Source: Synergistaceae bacterium (GTDB lineage: Bacteria; Synergistota; Synergistia; Synergistales; Aminobacteriaceae). From it: a stretch of DNA of 12,379 nt. The notes beneath the pieces are model-generated. The model was not told the origin of the DNA, did no database searches, and saw only the letters and a list, made by a program, of their open reading frames with translations. The stretch lies in the NCBI GenBank assembly GCA_022837505.1, contig JALHFZ010000055.1, forward strand, positions 1 to 12,379. Direction: 5' to 3'. This document shows positions 5,785 through 12,379 of the stretch, one piece after another. Numbering within the stretch: position 1 is the first letter of the stretch; the number at the start of each line of letters is the position of its first letter. A program made the position numbers and the translations under genes.

Positions 5785-7850
5785 TATGCCCCCTTCAGAA
5801 GGCCGAGGTCCCCTACCTCGAGGAAGAGCCGGGAGCAGAGGGAGAGCAGGGCGATCCTGTTCTCCTTCACCCGGCTGTCGGGGTCCATGACGAGGACGTC
5901 ATCGAAGAAGGCCGTGATGAAGGGGGAGAGCTCCGAGAGGGACTCCGCAAGGGCGTTCCAGTTCTGCTCCCGGAGGGCTTTGCCCACCGCCGGCTCAACC
6001 CGTTCGATCTCCCGGAAGAGATCCTCCTCGGCTTTTTTCGAGAAGAGCTCCGAGTCGGGACGGTCGCCGAGGGTCTCCTCCCGGGCCAGGATATTGCGCA
6101 CCCGCACGGCGGCGGTGACGAGGTCGAGGAACCACTGCTGCCCCTGGATACTGGAAAAGACCTCGAGGAAACGGAGGACCTGCAGGGGGCGGTGCCCCGT
6201 GACGGAGATGGCGAGGAGGGCCATCTCGTGGCCGTACCCCTTTTCCTTGAGCTGCATGAGAAGCCGCTGGGAGAGGAAGGCCATAATTTTCTCCCGCAGT
6301 TCGTCCTCCACGGAGTTTGCCTCGCAGGATCGGGCGACGAGTTCCGCCATGTCCACATCGAGGGGGAGCCCCCAGAGGATTTCATTGATGCACCGGGCTG
6401 CCCTGCGGAGGCCGTAGGGGTCCTGGGAGCCCGAGGGCTCGAGGCCGGCCTTGTGGATGCTCACGATGATGTGGGTCCTTTCGGCGATGCCGAGGATGGC
6501 GCCGACGATGTCCGAGGGGATGGCCCCTCCGGCGGACCGGGGGAGGTACTGTTCGTAAATTGCCCGGGCGACCCGTTCCGGTTCGCCCCCCCGGAGGGCG
6601 TATTCCCTTCCCATGACCCCCTGAAGATCGGGAAATTCATAGACCATGGCCGTCACGAGATCGGCCTTGGCGAGCAGGGCCGCCCGGTCCACGAGGGGAA
6701 GGATATCCTCTTTGTCCAGGGCCCTGCAGAGGAAGCGGGCCAGTTCCCGGGTGGCCATGACCTTGGCGTGGAGGGTGCCCAGCTTCTCCTGATAGAGGAT
6801 GGATTTGAGCTCCTCCACCTTCGAAGCGAGGGGGTCCTTTCTATCCTCCGCCCAGAAGAAGGCGGCGTCATCGAGGCGTGCCCGGAGGACCCGCTCGTTC
6901 CCCTCCCGGACGACATCCATATTGGAGGCCAGGTTGTTGCTGACCCCGACGAAGAAGGGGAGAAGACGGCCGTTCTTTCCCCGGACGGAGAAGTATTTCT
7001 GGTTTTTCTTCATGGAGGTGGTGAGGACCTCCTCGGGAATTTCGAGGTATTTGCGGTCGAAGGTTCCGAAGAAGGGGACGGGGTATTCCACGAGATAGAG
7101 ATTTTCGCTGATTACCTCGGGGTCGAGCTCCACGGACCCCTCGAGATCCTTTTCAAGGGCTGAAATGGCGGCGAGCATCTTCTGCCGGCGCTTTTCCTGG
7201 TCGAGGAGGACATAGTTGTCGTAGAGGCGGTCGATGAAGTCCCCCGCATCGGAAAGGACGATCTGCCGCGCCCCCATGAAGCGGTGGCCGATGGTTATGT
7301 TGCCGCTCGTTATTTTGCCGTAGGGGAATACGAGGGGCTTATCATCCGCCATGGCGAGGATCCACCGCACCGGGCGGGCGAAGCGGACCCCCGATCCGTC
7401 CCAGTACATGCTCTTGGGGAAGGTGAGCTTTCTGATCAGCCCTGAGAAGAGGTCGGGGAGGATCTCCACCGAGGGTTTGCCCTTCTCCGAGACGGTAGCA
7501 CAGGCGTATTTGACTTCATCAACTTCTACGGGGGTCAGGCTCTCCACGGGGACTCCCCTTCCCCGGGCGAACCCCTGGGCGGCCCGGGTGGGGATGCCGT
7601 TCACATCGAAGGCGGTCTTCCAGGCCGGACCCCGGAAGGTGGTCACAAGGTCTTTCTGGACATCGTCCACATCCCGGAAGACGAGGGCGATCCGCCGGGG
7701 AGTGGCGAAGACGGAGAGGTTCTTGAAGGTGATCCGGGCGGCGGCAAAATCCTCCCGGGCTGATTTTTCAAGAAAGGCGAGGGCATCGGGGATGAACCTC
7801 GAGGGGAGCTCCTCCGCTCCGATCTCGAGGACGAGATTTCGAATGGTCAT
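5784..7850 (-). CDS. glyS: Glycyl-tRNA synthetase beta subunit
   Basis: 688 aa, the usual size. With GlyQ it forms the alpha2beta2 enzyme that charges tRNA-Gly; the beta subunit mainly contributes tRNA recognition. Motifs include N-terminal LVLEIGAEELPSRF (6-19), FATPRR (48-53), RARLDDAAFFWAEDRK (323-338), KADLVTAMVYEFPDLQG (395-411), PSGSQDPYGLRRAA (472-485) and a C-terminal anticodon-binding region with FFDDVLVMDPD (648-658). One oddity: the segment before the GSQDP motif, usually like LADKLDTL in this family, reads IAERTHII (455-462). The frame is open for 30 codons upstream into glyQ, but ATG at 7850 has AGGAGG 8 bases before it and starts on the family's N-terminus. That ATG overlaps the glyQ stop as ATGA, so the two subunits are translationally coupled. 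Confidence 0.98.
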   Translation of the reverse strand: MTIRNLVLEIGAEELPSRFIPDALAFLEKSAREDFAAARITFKNLSVFATPRRIALVFRDVDDVQKDLVTTFRGPAWKTAFDVNGIPTRAAQGFARGRGVPVESLTPVEVDEVKYACATVSEKGKPSVEILPDLFSGLIRKLTFPKSMYWDGSGVRFARPVRWILAMADDKPLVFPYGKITSGNITIGHRFMGARQIVLSDAGDFIDRLYDNYVLLDQEKRRQKMLAAISALEKDLEGSVELDPEVISENLYLVEYPVPFFGTFDRKYLEIPEEVLTTSMKKNQKYFSVRGKNGRLLPFFVGVSNNLASNMDVVREGNERVLRARLDDAAFFWAEDRKDPLASKVEELKSILYQEKLGTLHAKVMATRELARFLCRALDKEDILPLVDRAALLAKADLVTAMVYEFPDLQGVMGREYALRGGEPERVARAIYEQYLPRSAGGAIPSDIVGAILGIAERTHIIVSIHKAGLEPSGSQDPYGLRRAARCINEILWGLPLDVDMAELVARSCEANSVEDELREKIMAFLSQRLLMQLKEKGYGHEMALLAISVTGHRPLQVLRFLEVFSSIQGQQWFLDLVTAAVRVRNILAREETLGDRPDSELFSKKAEEDLFREIERVEPAVGKALREQNWNALAESLSELSPFITAFFDDVLVMDPDSRVKENRIALLSLCSRLFLEVGDLGLLKGA

Positions 7851-8749
7851 CTGTACTGCCTCCTGGGGGATTCCGCCCCGAATTTGCCCGCAAAGGGCAG
7901 GCCCATTTCCTGACGCTGGGCGACATAGCTTTCGGCGCACCGGCTTGCGAGGGCACGGATTCTTCCGATGTACCCCGTCCGCTCCGTCACGCTGATGGCG
8001 TTCCGGGCGTCAAGAAGGTTGAAGGTGTGAGAGCACTTCAGAACATAATCGTAGGCGGGAAGGACGAGCCCGGCCGTCAGAATCCTGGCAGCTTCCTCCT
8101 CGTACATGGAGAAAAGGGAGAAAAGCATGGCCGTATCGGCGACCTCGAAGTTGTACCGGGAGAACTCCACCTCCCCCTGGTGATGGACATCGCCGTACTT
8201 CACGTCCCCAACCCACTGGAGGTCGTAGACGTTTTCCACCTTCTGAACGAACATGGCGATCCGTTCAATTCCGTAGGTGATCTCCGCCGGGACGAGGTCC
8301 ATGTCGATCCCCCCCACCTGCTGGAAATAGGTGAACTGTGTGACCTCCATGCCGTCGAGCCAGACCTCCCATCCGAGCCCCCAGGCCCCCACGGTGGGGG
8401 ATTCCCAGTCGTCCTCCACAAAGCGGATATCGTGGGCGGCCGGTTCGATCCCCAGGGCGGCGAGGCTCTGGAGGTAAAGATCGATGATGTTTGAGGGCGC
8501 GGGCTTGATGAGCACCTGGTATTGATAGTAGTGCTGGAGCCTGTTGGGATTCTCTCCGTAGCGGCCGTCCGTGGGCCGCCTGGAGGGTTCCACGTAGGCA
8601 ACTTTCCACGGCTCGGGGCCGAGGGCCCGGAGGCACGTGGCGGGATTCATGGTCCCTGCGCCCACCTCTATATCATAGGGCTGCTGCACGACGCACCCCT
8701 GCTCGGCCCAGAAGCGCTCGAGGCGAAAGATGATTTCCTGAAAGTTCAC
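7847..8749 (-). CDS. glyQ: Glycyl-tRNA synthetase alpha subunit
   Basis: 300 aa, typical length. This is the catalytic class II subunit that makes glycyl-adenylate and, with GlyS, glycyl-tRNA. The family's near-invariant stretches are present: FWAEQGCVVQQPYD (13-26), GAGTMNPATCLRALG (30-44), motif 2 with YVEPSRRPTDGRYGENPNR (52-70), GWEVWLDGMEVTQFTYFQQ (126-144) and motif 3 with GGIDMDLVPAEITYGIERIA (146-165). Translation starts at GTG (8749), supported by GAGGAGG 7 bases upstream and by alignment to the family's usual N-terminus. The stop overlaps the glyS start by 4 bases. An AT-rich 50-base gap lies upstream, the only sizeable break in the first nine genes of the cluster; I see no T-box leader there. 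Confidence 0.99.
   Translation of the reverse strand: MNFQEIIFRLERFWAEQGCVVQQPYDIEVGAGTMNPATCLRALGPEPWKVAYVEPSRRPTDGRYGENPNRLQHYYQYQVLIKPAPSNIIDLYLQSLAALGIEPAAHDIRFVEDDWESPTVGAWGLGWEVWLDGMEVTQFTYFQQVGGIDMDLVPAEITYGIERIAMFVQKVENVYDLQWVGDVKYGDVHHQGEVEFSRYNFEVADTAMLFSLFSMYEEEAARILTAGLVLPAYDYVLKCSHTFNLLDARNAISVTERTGYIGRIRALASRCAESYVAQRQEMGLPFAGKFGAESPRRQYR
7859..7864 (-). promoter_or_regulatory. Ribosome binding site fixing the glyS start
   Basis: AGGAGG on the minus strand within the end of glyQ, 8 bases before ATG at 7850. It decides for the 688-aa product over the longer open frame reaching 7940. Confidence 0.8.
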
Positions 8750-8799
8750 GCCTATACCTCCTCATAAAAAATAAAAAGTCGATTCTGAAAAAATATATT
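8750..8799 (-). other. AT-rich gap between recO and glyQ, possible weak promoter
   Basis: Only 13 of 50 bases are G or C, in a window that is otherwise GC-rich. On the minus strand it holds T-runs at 8785-8790 and 8764-8776 and a -10-like TAAAAT (8797-8802) overlapping the recO stop. I find no convincing -35 box at the right distance and no GC-rich stem, so it is neither a clear promoter nor an intrinsic terminator. It may act as a secondary promoter for glyQS and the PPDK module, or as an unstructured ribosome standby site. Confidence 0.4.
8757..8763 (-). promoter_or_regulatory. Ribosome binding site for the GTG start of glyQ
   Basis: GAGGAGG on the minus strand, 7 bases before GTG at 8749. 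The strong site supports GTG as the true start. Confidence 0.8.
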
Positions 8800-9516
8800 T
8801 TATCGCAGCAGTTCAAAAAGGGGAAGGATCCGGGCCGCGGAGGAGCGCCAGAACCCTTCATCCTCCTCCTTTCCGCAAAACCGGGCTTTCACCTCCGAGG
8901 GGGAACCGGAGGCAGCCAGGGAGAGAAGGGCCCTTCCTTCCTCCGGCAGGACCCCTCCGGAGGACCCCCGGCCGCATTTTGAACACAGAAGGCCCCCCTC
9001 GGTCCACCGGCAGTCCCTGAGGGGGCCGCCGCAGGCCGGGCATTCCGTCAGGGAGGGGGCGAGCCCCTCGGAGTTGAGCCACCGCCAGAGAAAACGCCAC
9101 TCCCCCACCCCGGGGGGCACTCCGGAGGCGAGAAGGAGGGATGTCCAGTAGAAGAGGGCGAGGACCTCGTCGGAGGGGTGTCCGGGCAGAAGGTGGCGGC
9201 AGAGGAGGCTGTCCCATTGGAGAAGGCGCCGCAGGACGAGGGGCTCTTTTCGAAGAAGCCAGAAGTCCTCCTTCACGTCCACGGACTTCAGGTAGAGTCT
9301 CCGGGTCCCCTTGTAGAGGTTGAAGTTCCCCCATACAAGGGGTTCGACAGCGCCGCCGAAGCGCACCCTTCCCCTGGCCGCTCCGGGGGCAGAGACCCAG
9401 ACGGGCCCCGCCGAGCGGAGAAAGAGGTAGAGGGAGAGGTCGCCCTCCCGGGCGGCGATCCGCCGGAGGACCACGCCGGAGAGGCTGACCGTCCCCTGGG
9501 GAAGGGCATCGGTCAT
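8800..9516 (-). CDS. recO: DNA repair protein RecO
   Basis: 238 aa, near the usual 240-260. RecO binds single-stranded DNA and, with RecR and RecF, loads RecA at gaps. The N-terminal OB-fold region includes TVSLSGVVLRRI (9-20), and a conserved KSVDVKEDFWLL segment (77-88) follows. The helical C-terminal half contains a four-cysteine zinc site, CPAC (159-162) and CSKC (178-181). Overall similarity to model RecO proteins is low, as is common for this family, so the call rests on the OB-fold plus zinc-finger layout and on the position directly after era, where recO lies in many bacteria. A TTG at 9522 would give two more residues and overlap the era stop, but ATG at 9516 has GGGAAGG 6 bases before it and is preferred. 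Confidence 0.9.
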   Translation of the reverse strand: MTDALPQGTVSLSGVVLRRIAAREGDLSLYLFLRSAGPVWVSAPGAARGRVRFGGAVEPLVWGNFNLYKGTRRLYLKSVDVKEDFWLLRKEPLVLRRLLQWDSLLCRHLLPGHPSDEVLALFYWTSLLLASGVPPGVGEWRFLWRWLNSEGLAPSLTECPACGGPLRDCRWTEGGLLCSKCGRGSSGGVLPEEGRALLSLAASGSPSEVKARFCGKEEDEGFWRSSAARILPLFELLR

Positions 9517-9518
9517 GA

Positions 9519-10445
9519 TCAACCTTCCCGGATGCCGAGCCTTCTGAGGTCAGCCTCCGACTGCTTCCACCCCGGGCGGACCTTGATCCACAGGTCGAGG
9601 TAGACCCTGTGCCCCGTGAATTCCTCTATCTCGAGGCGGGACAGACGGCCGATCTCCCGTATCCTTGCCCCCTTGTCCCCGAGGAGTATCCTGCGCTGCC
9701 CCTCCCGCTCGACGTAGATCGTCGCCCGTATGTAGAGGACCTTTCTCTCGGGGTATTCCTCCGGGCTCTTGTAATCCTCCACCTCCACGGCGGCGCTGTG
9801 GGGGACCTCCTGGTGGCTGAGGAGGAGGACCTTTTCCCGGATGATCTCGGAGGCGAGAAATTTTTCCGGCCGGTCGACGAAGATATCCTCGTCATAAAGG
9901 GGGGGTCCCTCCGGAAGGAAGGCCAGCATACGCTCCACGAGGGCGTCGAGCCCCTGACCGGTCCGGGCGGAGACGGCAACGGCTCCGGCGAGGGAGGGGA
10001 TGCGCTCTCCGTAAAGATCTCTCACCGGTGTGAGGCCGTCCCCCCTTCCGGCGAGGTCGCTTTTGTTGACCACGAGAAGGACGGGAGAATCGACCTCCGA
10101 GAGGATCGAGAGAATTTCTTCGTCCTCCCCTCCTACCTTCCTGTCCCCGGCCTCGACGATATAGCAGACGAGGTCGGCCGAGTCCATGGACTCGGCTGCG
10201 GCGTGAACGAGGGTCGTACCGAGCTTCGATTTCGCCTCGTGTATCCCCGGAGTATCGACGAAGACTATCTGATAGGAAGGTCCGTTGAGGACGCTGCGGA
10301 TGGCGTTGCGGGTCGTCTGGGGCTTGTCCGACACGATGGAGACCTTGGCCCCCACGAGGCGGTTGACCAGGCTTGATTTTCCGGCGTTCGGGCGGCCCGC
10401 CAGCACGACCGTCCCCGCACGGAAGAGAGGGGTGGTCTCATCCAT
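9519..10445 (-). CDS. era: GTPase Era
   Basis: 308 aa, as expected. Era is a Ras-like GTPase that binds the 3' end of 16S rRNA during 30S subunit maturation. G-domain motifs are complete: G1 GRPNAGKS (17-24), G2 around QTTRN (43-47), G3 DTPG (64-67), G4 NKSD (127-130) and G5 SART (159-162). A linker then leads to the C-terminal type II KH domain with ILLGDKGARIREIG (253-266), including the GDKG RNA-binding loop, and the family ending VYLDLWIKVRPGW (281-293). ATG at 10445 overlaps the end of cdd by 8 bases, with AAAGGAG 9 bases upstream. Neighbouring ybeY also acts in 16S rRNA 3'-end processing, so two related ribosome-maturation genes share this cluster. Confidence 0.99.
   Translation of the reverse strand: MDETTPLFRAGTVVLAGRPNAGKSSLVNRLVGAKVSIVSDKPQTTRNAIRSVLNGPSYQIVFVDTPGIHEAKSKLGTTLVHAAAESMDSADLVCYIVEAGDRKVGGEDEEILSILSEVDSPVLLVVNKSDLAGRGDGLTPVRDLYGERIPSLAGAVAVSARTGQGLDALVERMLAFLPEGPPLYDEDIFVDRPEKFLASEIIREKVLLLSHQEVPHSAAVEVEDYKSPEEYPERKVLYIRATIYVEREGQRRILLGDKGARIREIGRLSRLEIEEFTGHRVYLDLWIKVRPGWKQSEADLRRLGIREG
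9523..9529 (-). promoter_or_regulatory. Ribosome binding site fixing the recO start
   Basis: GGGAAGG on the minus strand in the last codons of era, 6 bases before ATG at 9516. It directly abuts the alternative TTG at 9522, which makes that start unlikely. Confidence 0.65.
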
Positions 10446-10878
10446 GGAAGGGATCTCCTTTCAGCGCGAAGGGGACGGGAAAGAGGTCGGCGAGGCTGAG
10501 GATGAGGGGTTCGGCCCCGTTTTCCAGGACGACGAGGAGCTCCGGGTTGAACTCGGCGAGAAACTGCCGGCAGGCGCCGCAGGGGAAGCAGGGTTCTCCC
10601 GGGCGGCCGGCGATGGCGATGGCCAGAGGGCGGCGTCCGCCCCGGACGACCATGGCCCCCACTGCGTTTCGCTCGGCGCACAGGCTCAGGCTGTAGGAGG
10701 CGTTTTCCACGTTGCAGCCGGGAAGAAAATCTTCCCTCCCCTCCTCGTAGAGGGCGGCCCCCACGGAGAAGCCGGAATAGGGGGCGTAGGCGAACATCCG
10801 CGCCCTCTTTGCCCATTCAAGGAGGCCGGCGGCAGGGGGCCAGGAGGAGGGCCATTCCCTCTCGCGGAAGGGGGTCAT
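10438..10878 (-). CDS. cdd: Cytidine deaminase
   Basis: 146 aa, close to the 130-140 aa homotetrameric type. It converts cytidine and deoxycytidine to uridine and deoxyuridine in pyrimidine salvage. The substrate-binding loop APYSGFSVGAAL (32-43) and GCNVENASY (54-62) are present. The zinc and catalytic site is complete: Cys67 and Glu69 in CAE, then Cys100 and Cys103 in PCGAC. About 15 extra N-terminal residues precede the conserved core. ATG at 10878 overlaps the stop of the upstream transporter gene by 4 bases (ATGA), with GAGGAG 8 bases upstream. Its 3' end overlaps era by 8 bases; the cdd-era pairing is common in Firmicutes. Confidence 0.97.
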   Translation of the reverse strand: MTPFREREWPSSWPPAAGLLEWAKRARMFAYAPYSGFSVGAALYEEGREDFLPGCNVENASYSLSLCAERNAVGAMVVRGGRRPLAIAIAGRPGEPCFPCGACRQFLAEFNPELLVVLENGAEPLILSLADLFPVPFALKGDPFHG

Positions 10879-12188
10879 TCTCCGAACTCCTCTTCGGGAA
10901 GGGGGAGGACATAGTTATTCTCCCTTGGGTGGAGGCGGAGGAGCTTTATCCGGTGGTCCTCCACCTCGAGGACCTCGATCTCCCACTTCTTCCGGCCGTC
11001 GGGTCCGGCATAGAGGACCTTCTCCCCCGGAGAGGGGAAGTCCCCCGAGATGCACAGGACAAGGCCGCCGAGGCTTTCGGCGTCCTCGGACTCGAAGGGG
11101 GAATCGAGAAGGTCGCTGAGGTCTTCAAGGCTGACATGCCCCTCGACGAGATAGGTGCCCTCCTCCTCGGTGAGGAAGGAGGGGTTCTCCTTGTCGTATT
11201 CATCCTGAATTTCTCCGACGATCTCCTCGAGGAGGTCCTCCAGGGTGACGATCCCCGCCACGCCGCCGTATTCATCCACCACAACCGCCATATGGATATG
11301 CCGTCCCTTCATGGTATTGAAAAGCTCCACCACCCTCATGCTCTCGGGAACAAAGAGGGCGTCCCGCATGATCTTCGAGACCGGAGCGGTCAGATCGCCG
11401 GCGAGGAGGTTCGGAATGGTGTCCTTCACATAGAGGATCCCCACGATGTCGTCGGGGCTGTCCTCGTAGACCGGCACCCGGGAGTGGCCGTGGTTCTGAA
11501 AGACCTCCATGGCCTCGGAGAGGGTGGAATCGGAGGAGACGGCGTCCATGTCCGTCCGGGGGACCATGATCTCATAAACTCTGGTCTCCTCAAAGGAGAT
11601 GATGCCGTGGATCATCCGGCGCTCCACCTCCTCAAGGGCTCCCGACTCCTCGCCGATGTTGACCATCTGTTCGAACTCCTCCCGGGTGACGAAGGGGTGG
11701 CGGGCCTTGAGATCGATCTTGAAGACTAACCCGAGCAGCCGCACGACACCCTGCATGGCCCAGAGGAAGGGGGCGAAGATCACGTCGAGAAGGCGCAGAA
11801 GGGGGAGGGTCACCACGAGGAGGATCTCCGAGCGGATCATGGCGACGCTCTTGGGAAAGATCTCGCCGAAGATGACGATCACCACGGTCATGACGGCCAC
11901 GGAGAGGTAGATCCCCCCCGCGCCGAGGACGTCGATGGCAAAGGAGGTGGCCACGGCGCTCGCTGCGATGTTCACCAGGTTGTTGCTCACGAGGACGATG
12001 GTGAGGACCCGCTGGATGTCCCGAAGGAGCCACTGGAAATACCGCTTCTGCAGGGGGTATTTTTCGATCAGGGCGAGGATCTTGCTCCGCCCCGACGACG
12101 TGATGGCCGTCTCGGAGGCGCTGAAAAAGGCGGAGAGGGCGATGAGGCCCAGCAGAAGAAAGAAGGACTTCGAGAGAAAGATGCTCAT
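10875..12188 (-). CDS. CNNM/CorC-family Mg2+ transport protein (DUF21, CBS pair, CorC_HlyC)
   Basis: 437 aa, full length for the family, an inner-membrane protein. The transmembrane DUF21/CNNM domain spans about residues 1-150, with hydrophobic segments near 5-24, 60-84, 93-112 and 120-152. It carries the family motifs FFSASETAITS (21-31), SNNLVNIAASA (68-78) and FGEIFPKSVA (107-116), whose polar and acidic residues line the ion site in characterised CNNM proteins. A tandem CBS pair follows (about 205-325; MVPRTDMDAV 208-217, HSRVPVYE 235-242, VVVDEYGGVAGIVTLEDLLEEIVGEI in 302-327). A CorC_HlyC domain (about 340-420) ends the protein. Members export Mg2+ or Na+ and the CBS pair senses Mg-ATP. 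ATG at 12188 overlaps the ybeY stop (ATGA); its Shine-Dalgarno is weak, so coupling is likely. A 29-codon upstream extension would run inside ybeY and is rejected. E. coli YbeX, next to ybeY, is a shorter relative without the membrane part. Confidence 0.93.
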   Translation of the reverse strand: MSIFLSKSFFLLLGLIALSAFFSASETAITSSGRSKILALIEKYPLQKRYFQWLLRDIQRVLTIVLVSNNLVNIAASAVATSFAIDVLGAGGIYLSVAVMTVVIVIFGEIFPKSVAMIRSEILLVVTLPLLRLLDVIFAPFLWAMQGVVRLLGLVFKIDLKARHPFVTREEFEQMVNIGEESGALEEVERRMIHGIISFEETRVYEIMVPRTDMDAVSSDSTLSEAMEVFQNHGHSRVPVYEDSPDDIVGILYVKDTIPNLLAGDLTAPVSKIMRDALFVPESMRVVELFNTMKGRHIHMAVVVDEYGGVAGIVTLEDLLEEIVGEIQDEYDKENPSFLTEEEGTYLVEGHVSLEDLSDLLDSPFESEDAESLGGLVLCISGDFPSPGEKVLYAGPDGRKKWEIEVLEVEDHRIKLLRLHPRENNYVLPLPEEEFGE

Positions 12189-12379
12189 CCCTGTTCCCCC
12201 GCAATCAGAGCGGCACGGATGCGCTCCTGCACTTCCTCCATGGTCTTCTCCCTCTCGGGGGTGTCGTGGTCCCATGCGAGAAGATGCAGGAATCCGTGGG
12301 CAAGCATCAGGGCCATGGCGCTTCCGTAGGCTTCCTCCCCCTCCGATTCGCTCCGGACGTACTCCGGGCAGATGAGGAT
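12185..12379 (-). CDS. ybeY: Endoribonuclease YbeY, C-terminal part (gene continues beyond the window)
   Basis: Only the last 64 codons are present; the frame is open through base 12379. YbeY is a zinc-dependent endoribonuclease needed for 16S rRNA 3'-end maturation and ribosome quality control. The zinc motif is visible as HGFLHLLAWDHD, giving the three His ligands of the H-x3-H-x5-H pattern, followed by a helical tail. The family consensus HGxLHLxGYDH is altered to AW in place of GY, with all three His kept. The TGA stop overlaps the start of the CNNM-type gene. Identification rests on this motif and on the ybeY-cdd-era-recO gene order. Confidence 0.93.
   Translation of the reverse strand: MLICPEYVRSESEGEEAYGSAMALMLAHGFLHLLAWDHDTPEREKTMEEVQERIRAALIAGEQG

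Noticed and set aside
6192..7163. A 323-codon open frame on the plus strand opposite glyS
   Set aside because: Same reason: complete overlap with a well-supported gene, low-complexity composition and no family resemblance.
8750..8799. T-box leader controlling glyQ
   Set aside because: The gap is only 50 bases with no specifier stem or antiterminator-like GC-rich stem, far too short for a T-box.
8791..8802. Perfect 12-base palindrome AAAATATATTTT at the recO stop
   Set aside because: It is pure A/T, too weak to form a useful RNA hairpin, and likely to arise by chance in an AT-rich gap; operator function cannot be supported.
12189..12275. Longer start for the CNNM-type gene at 12275
   Set aside because: The extension lies wholly within ybeY, is polar and Gly/His-rich, and precedes the natural membrane start MSIFLSKSFF.

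Overview
The window is a compact, GC-rich bacterial stretch with every gene on the minus strand, so transcription runs from high to low coordinates. Ten complete genes and one partial gene fill nearly all of it. Only two gaps exceed 10 bases, and most junctions overlap or nearly touch. The gene order (ybeY, CNNM-type transporter, cdd, era, recO, glyQ, glyS, PPDK regulators, ppdK), the two-subunit glycyl-tRNA synthetase and the strongly divergent RecO suggest an anaerobe with Firmicutes-like gene order. Synergistota is my best guess, at moderate confidence, from protein flavour rather than any database match.

In transcription order, 12379 to about 8800 is an RNA-processing, membrane and DNA-repair block: the 3' end of ybeY, a CNNM/CorC-type Mg2+ transport protein, cytidine deaminase, the GTPase Era and RecO. 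A short AT-rich gap (8750-8799) precedes the glycyl-tRNA synthetase pair glyQ and glyS. These are followed, with almost no spacing, by two consecutive genes of the PPDK/PEP-synthase regulatory protein family (DUF299, Kinase-PPPase) and then by ppdK. A GC-rich hairpin with a partial U tract separates ppdK from the last gene, a PEP-synthase-like protein that keeps the phosphohistidine and PEP-binding domains but has no ATP-grasp domain.

The left 5.8 kb is the part to look at. It is a pyruvate/PEP control module with two regulator paralogues and two phosphohistidine enzymes. The first regulator looks canonical; the second keeps the P-loop but has lost the conserved N-terminal signature. PPDK has a Thr-Ser-His active-site loop and the ATP-grasp-less protein a Thr-Cys-His loop. 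In characterised systems DUF299 proteins modify the Thr two residues before the catalytic His, so each regulator may have its own target. The pairing is inference; the domain content and motifs are read directly from the sequence.

I saw no tRNA or rRNA genes, CRISPR arrays, insertion sequences or phage genes.
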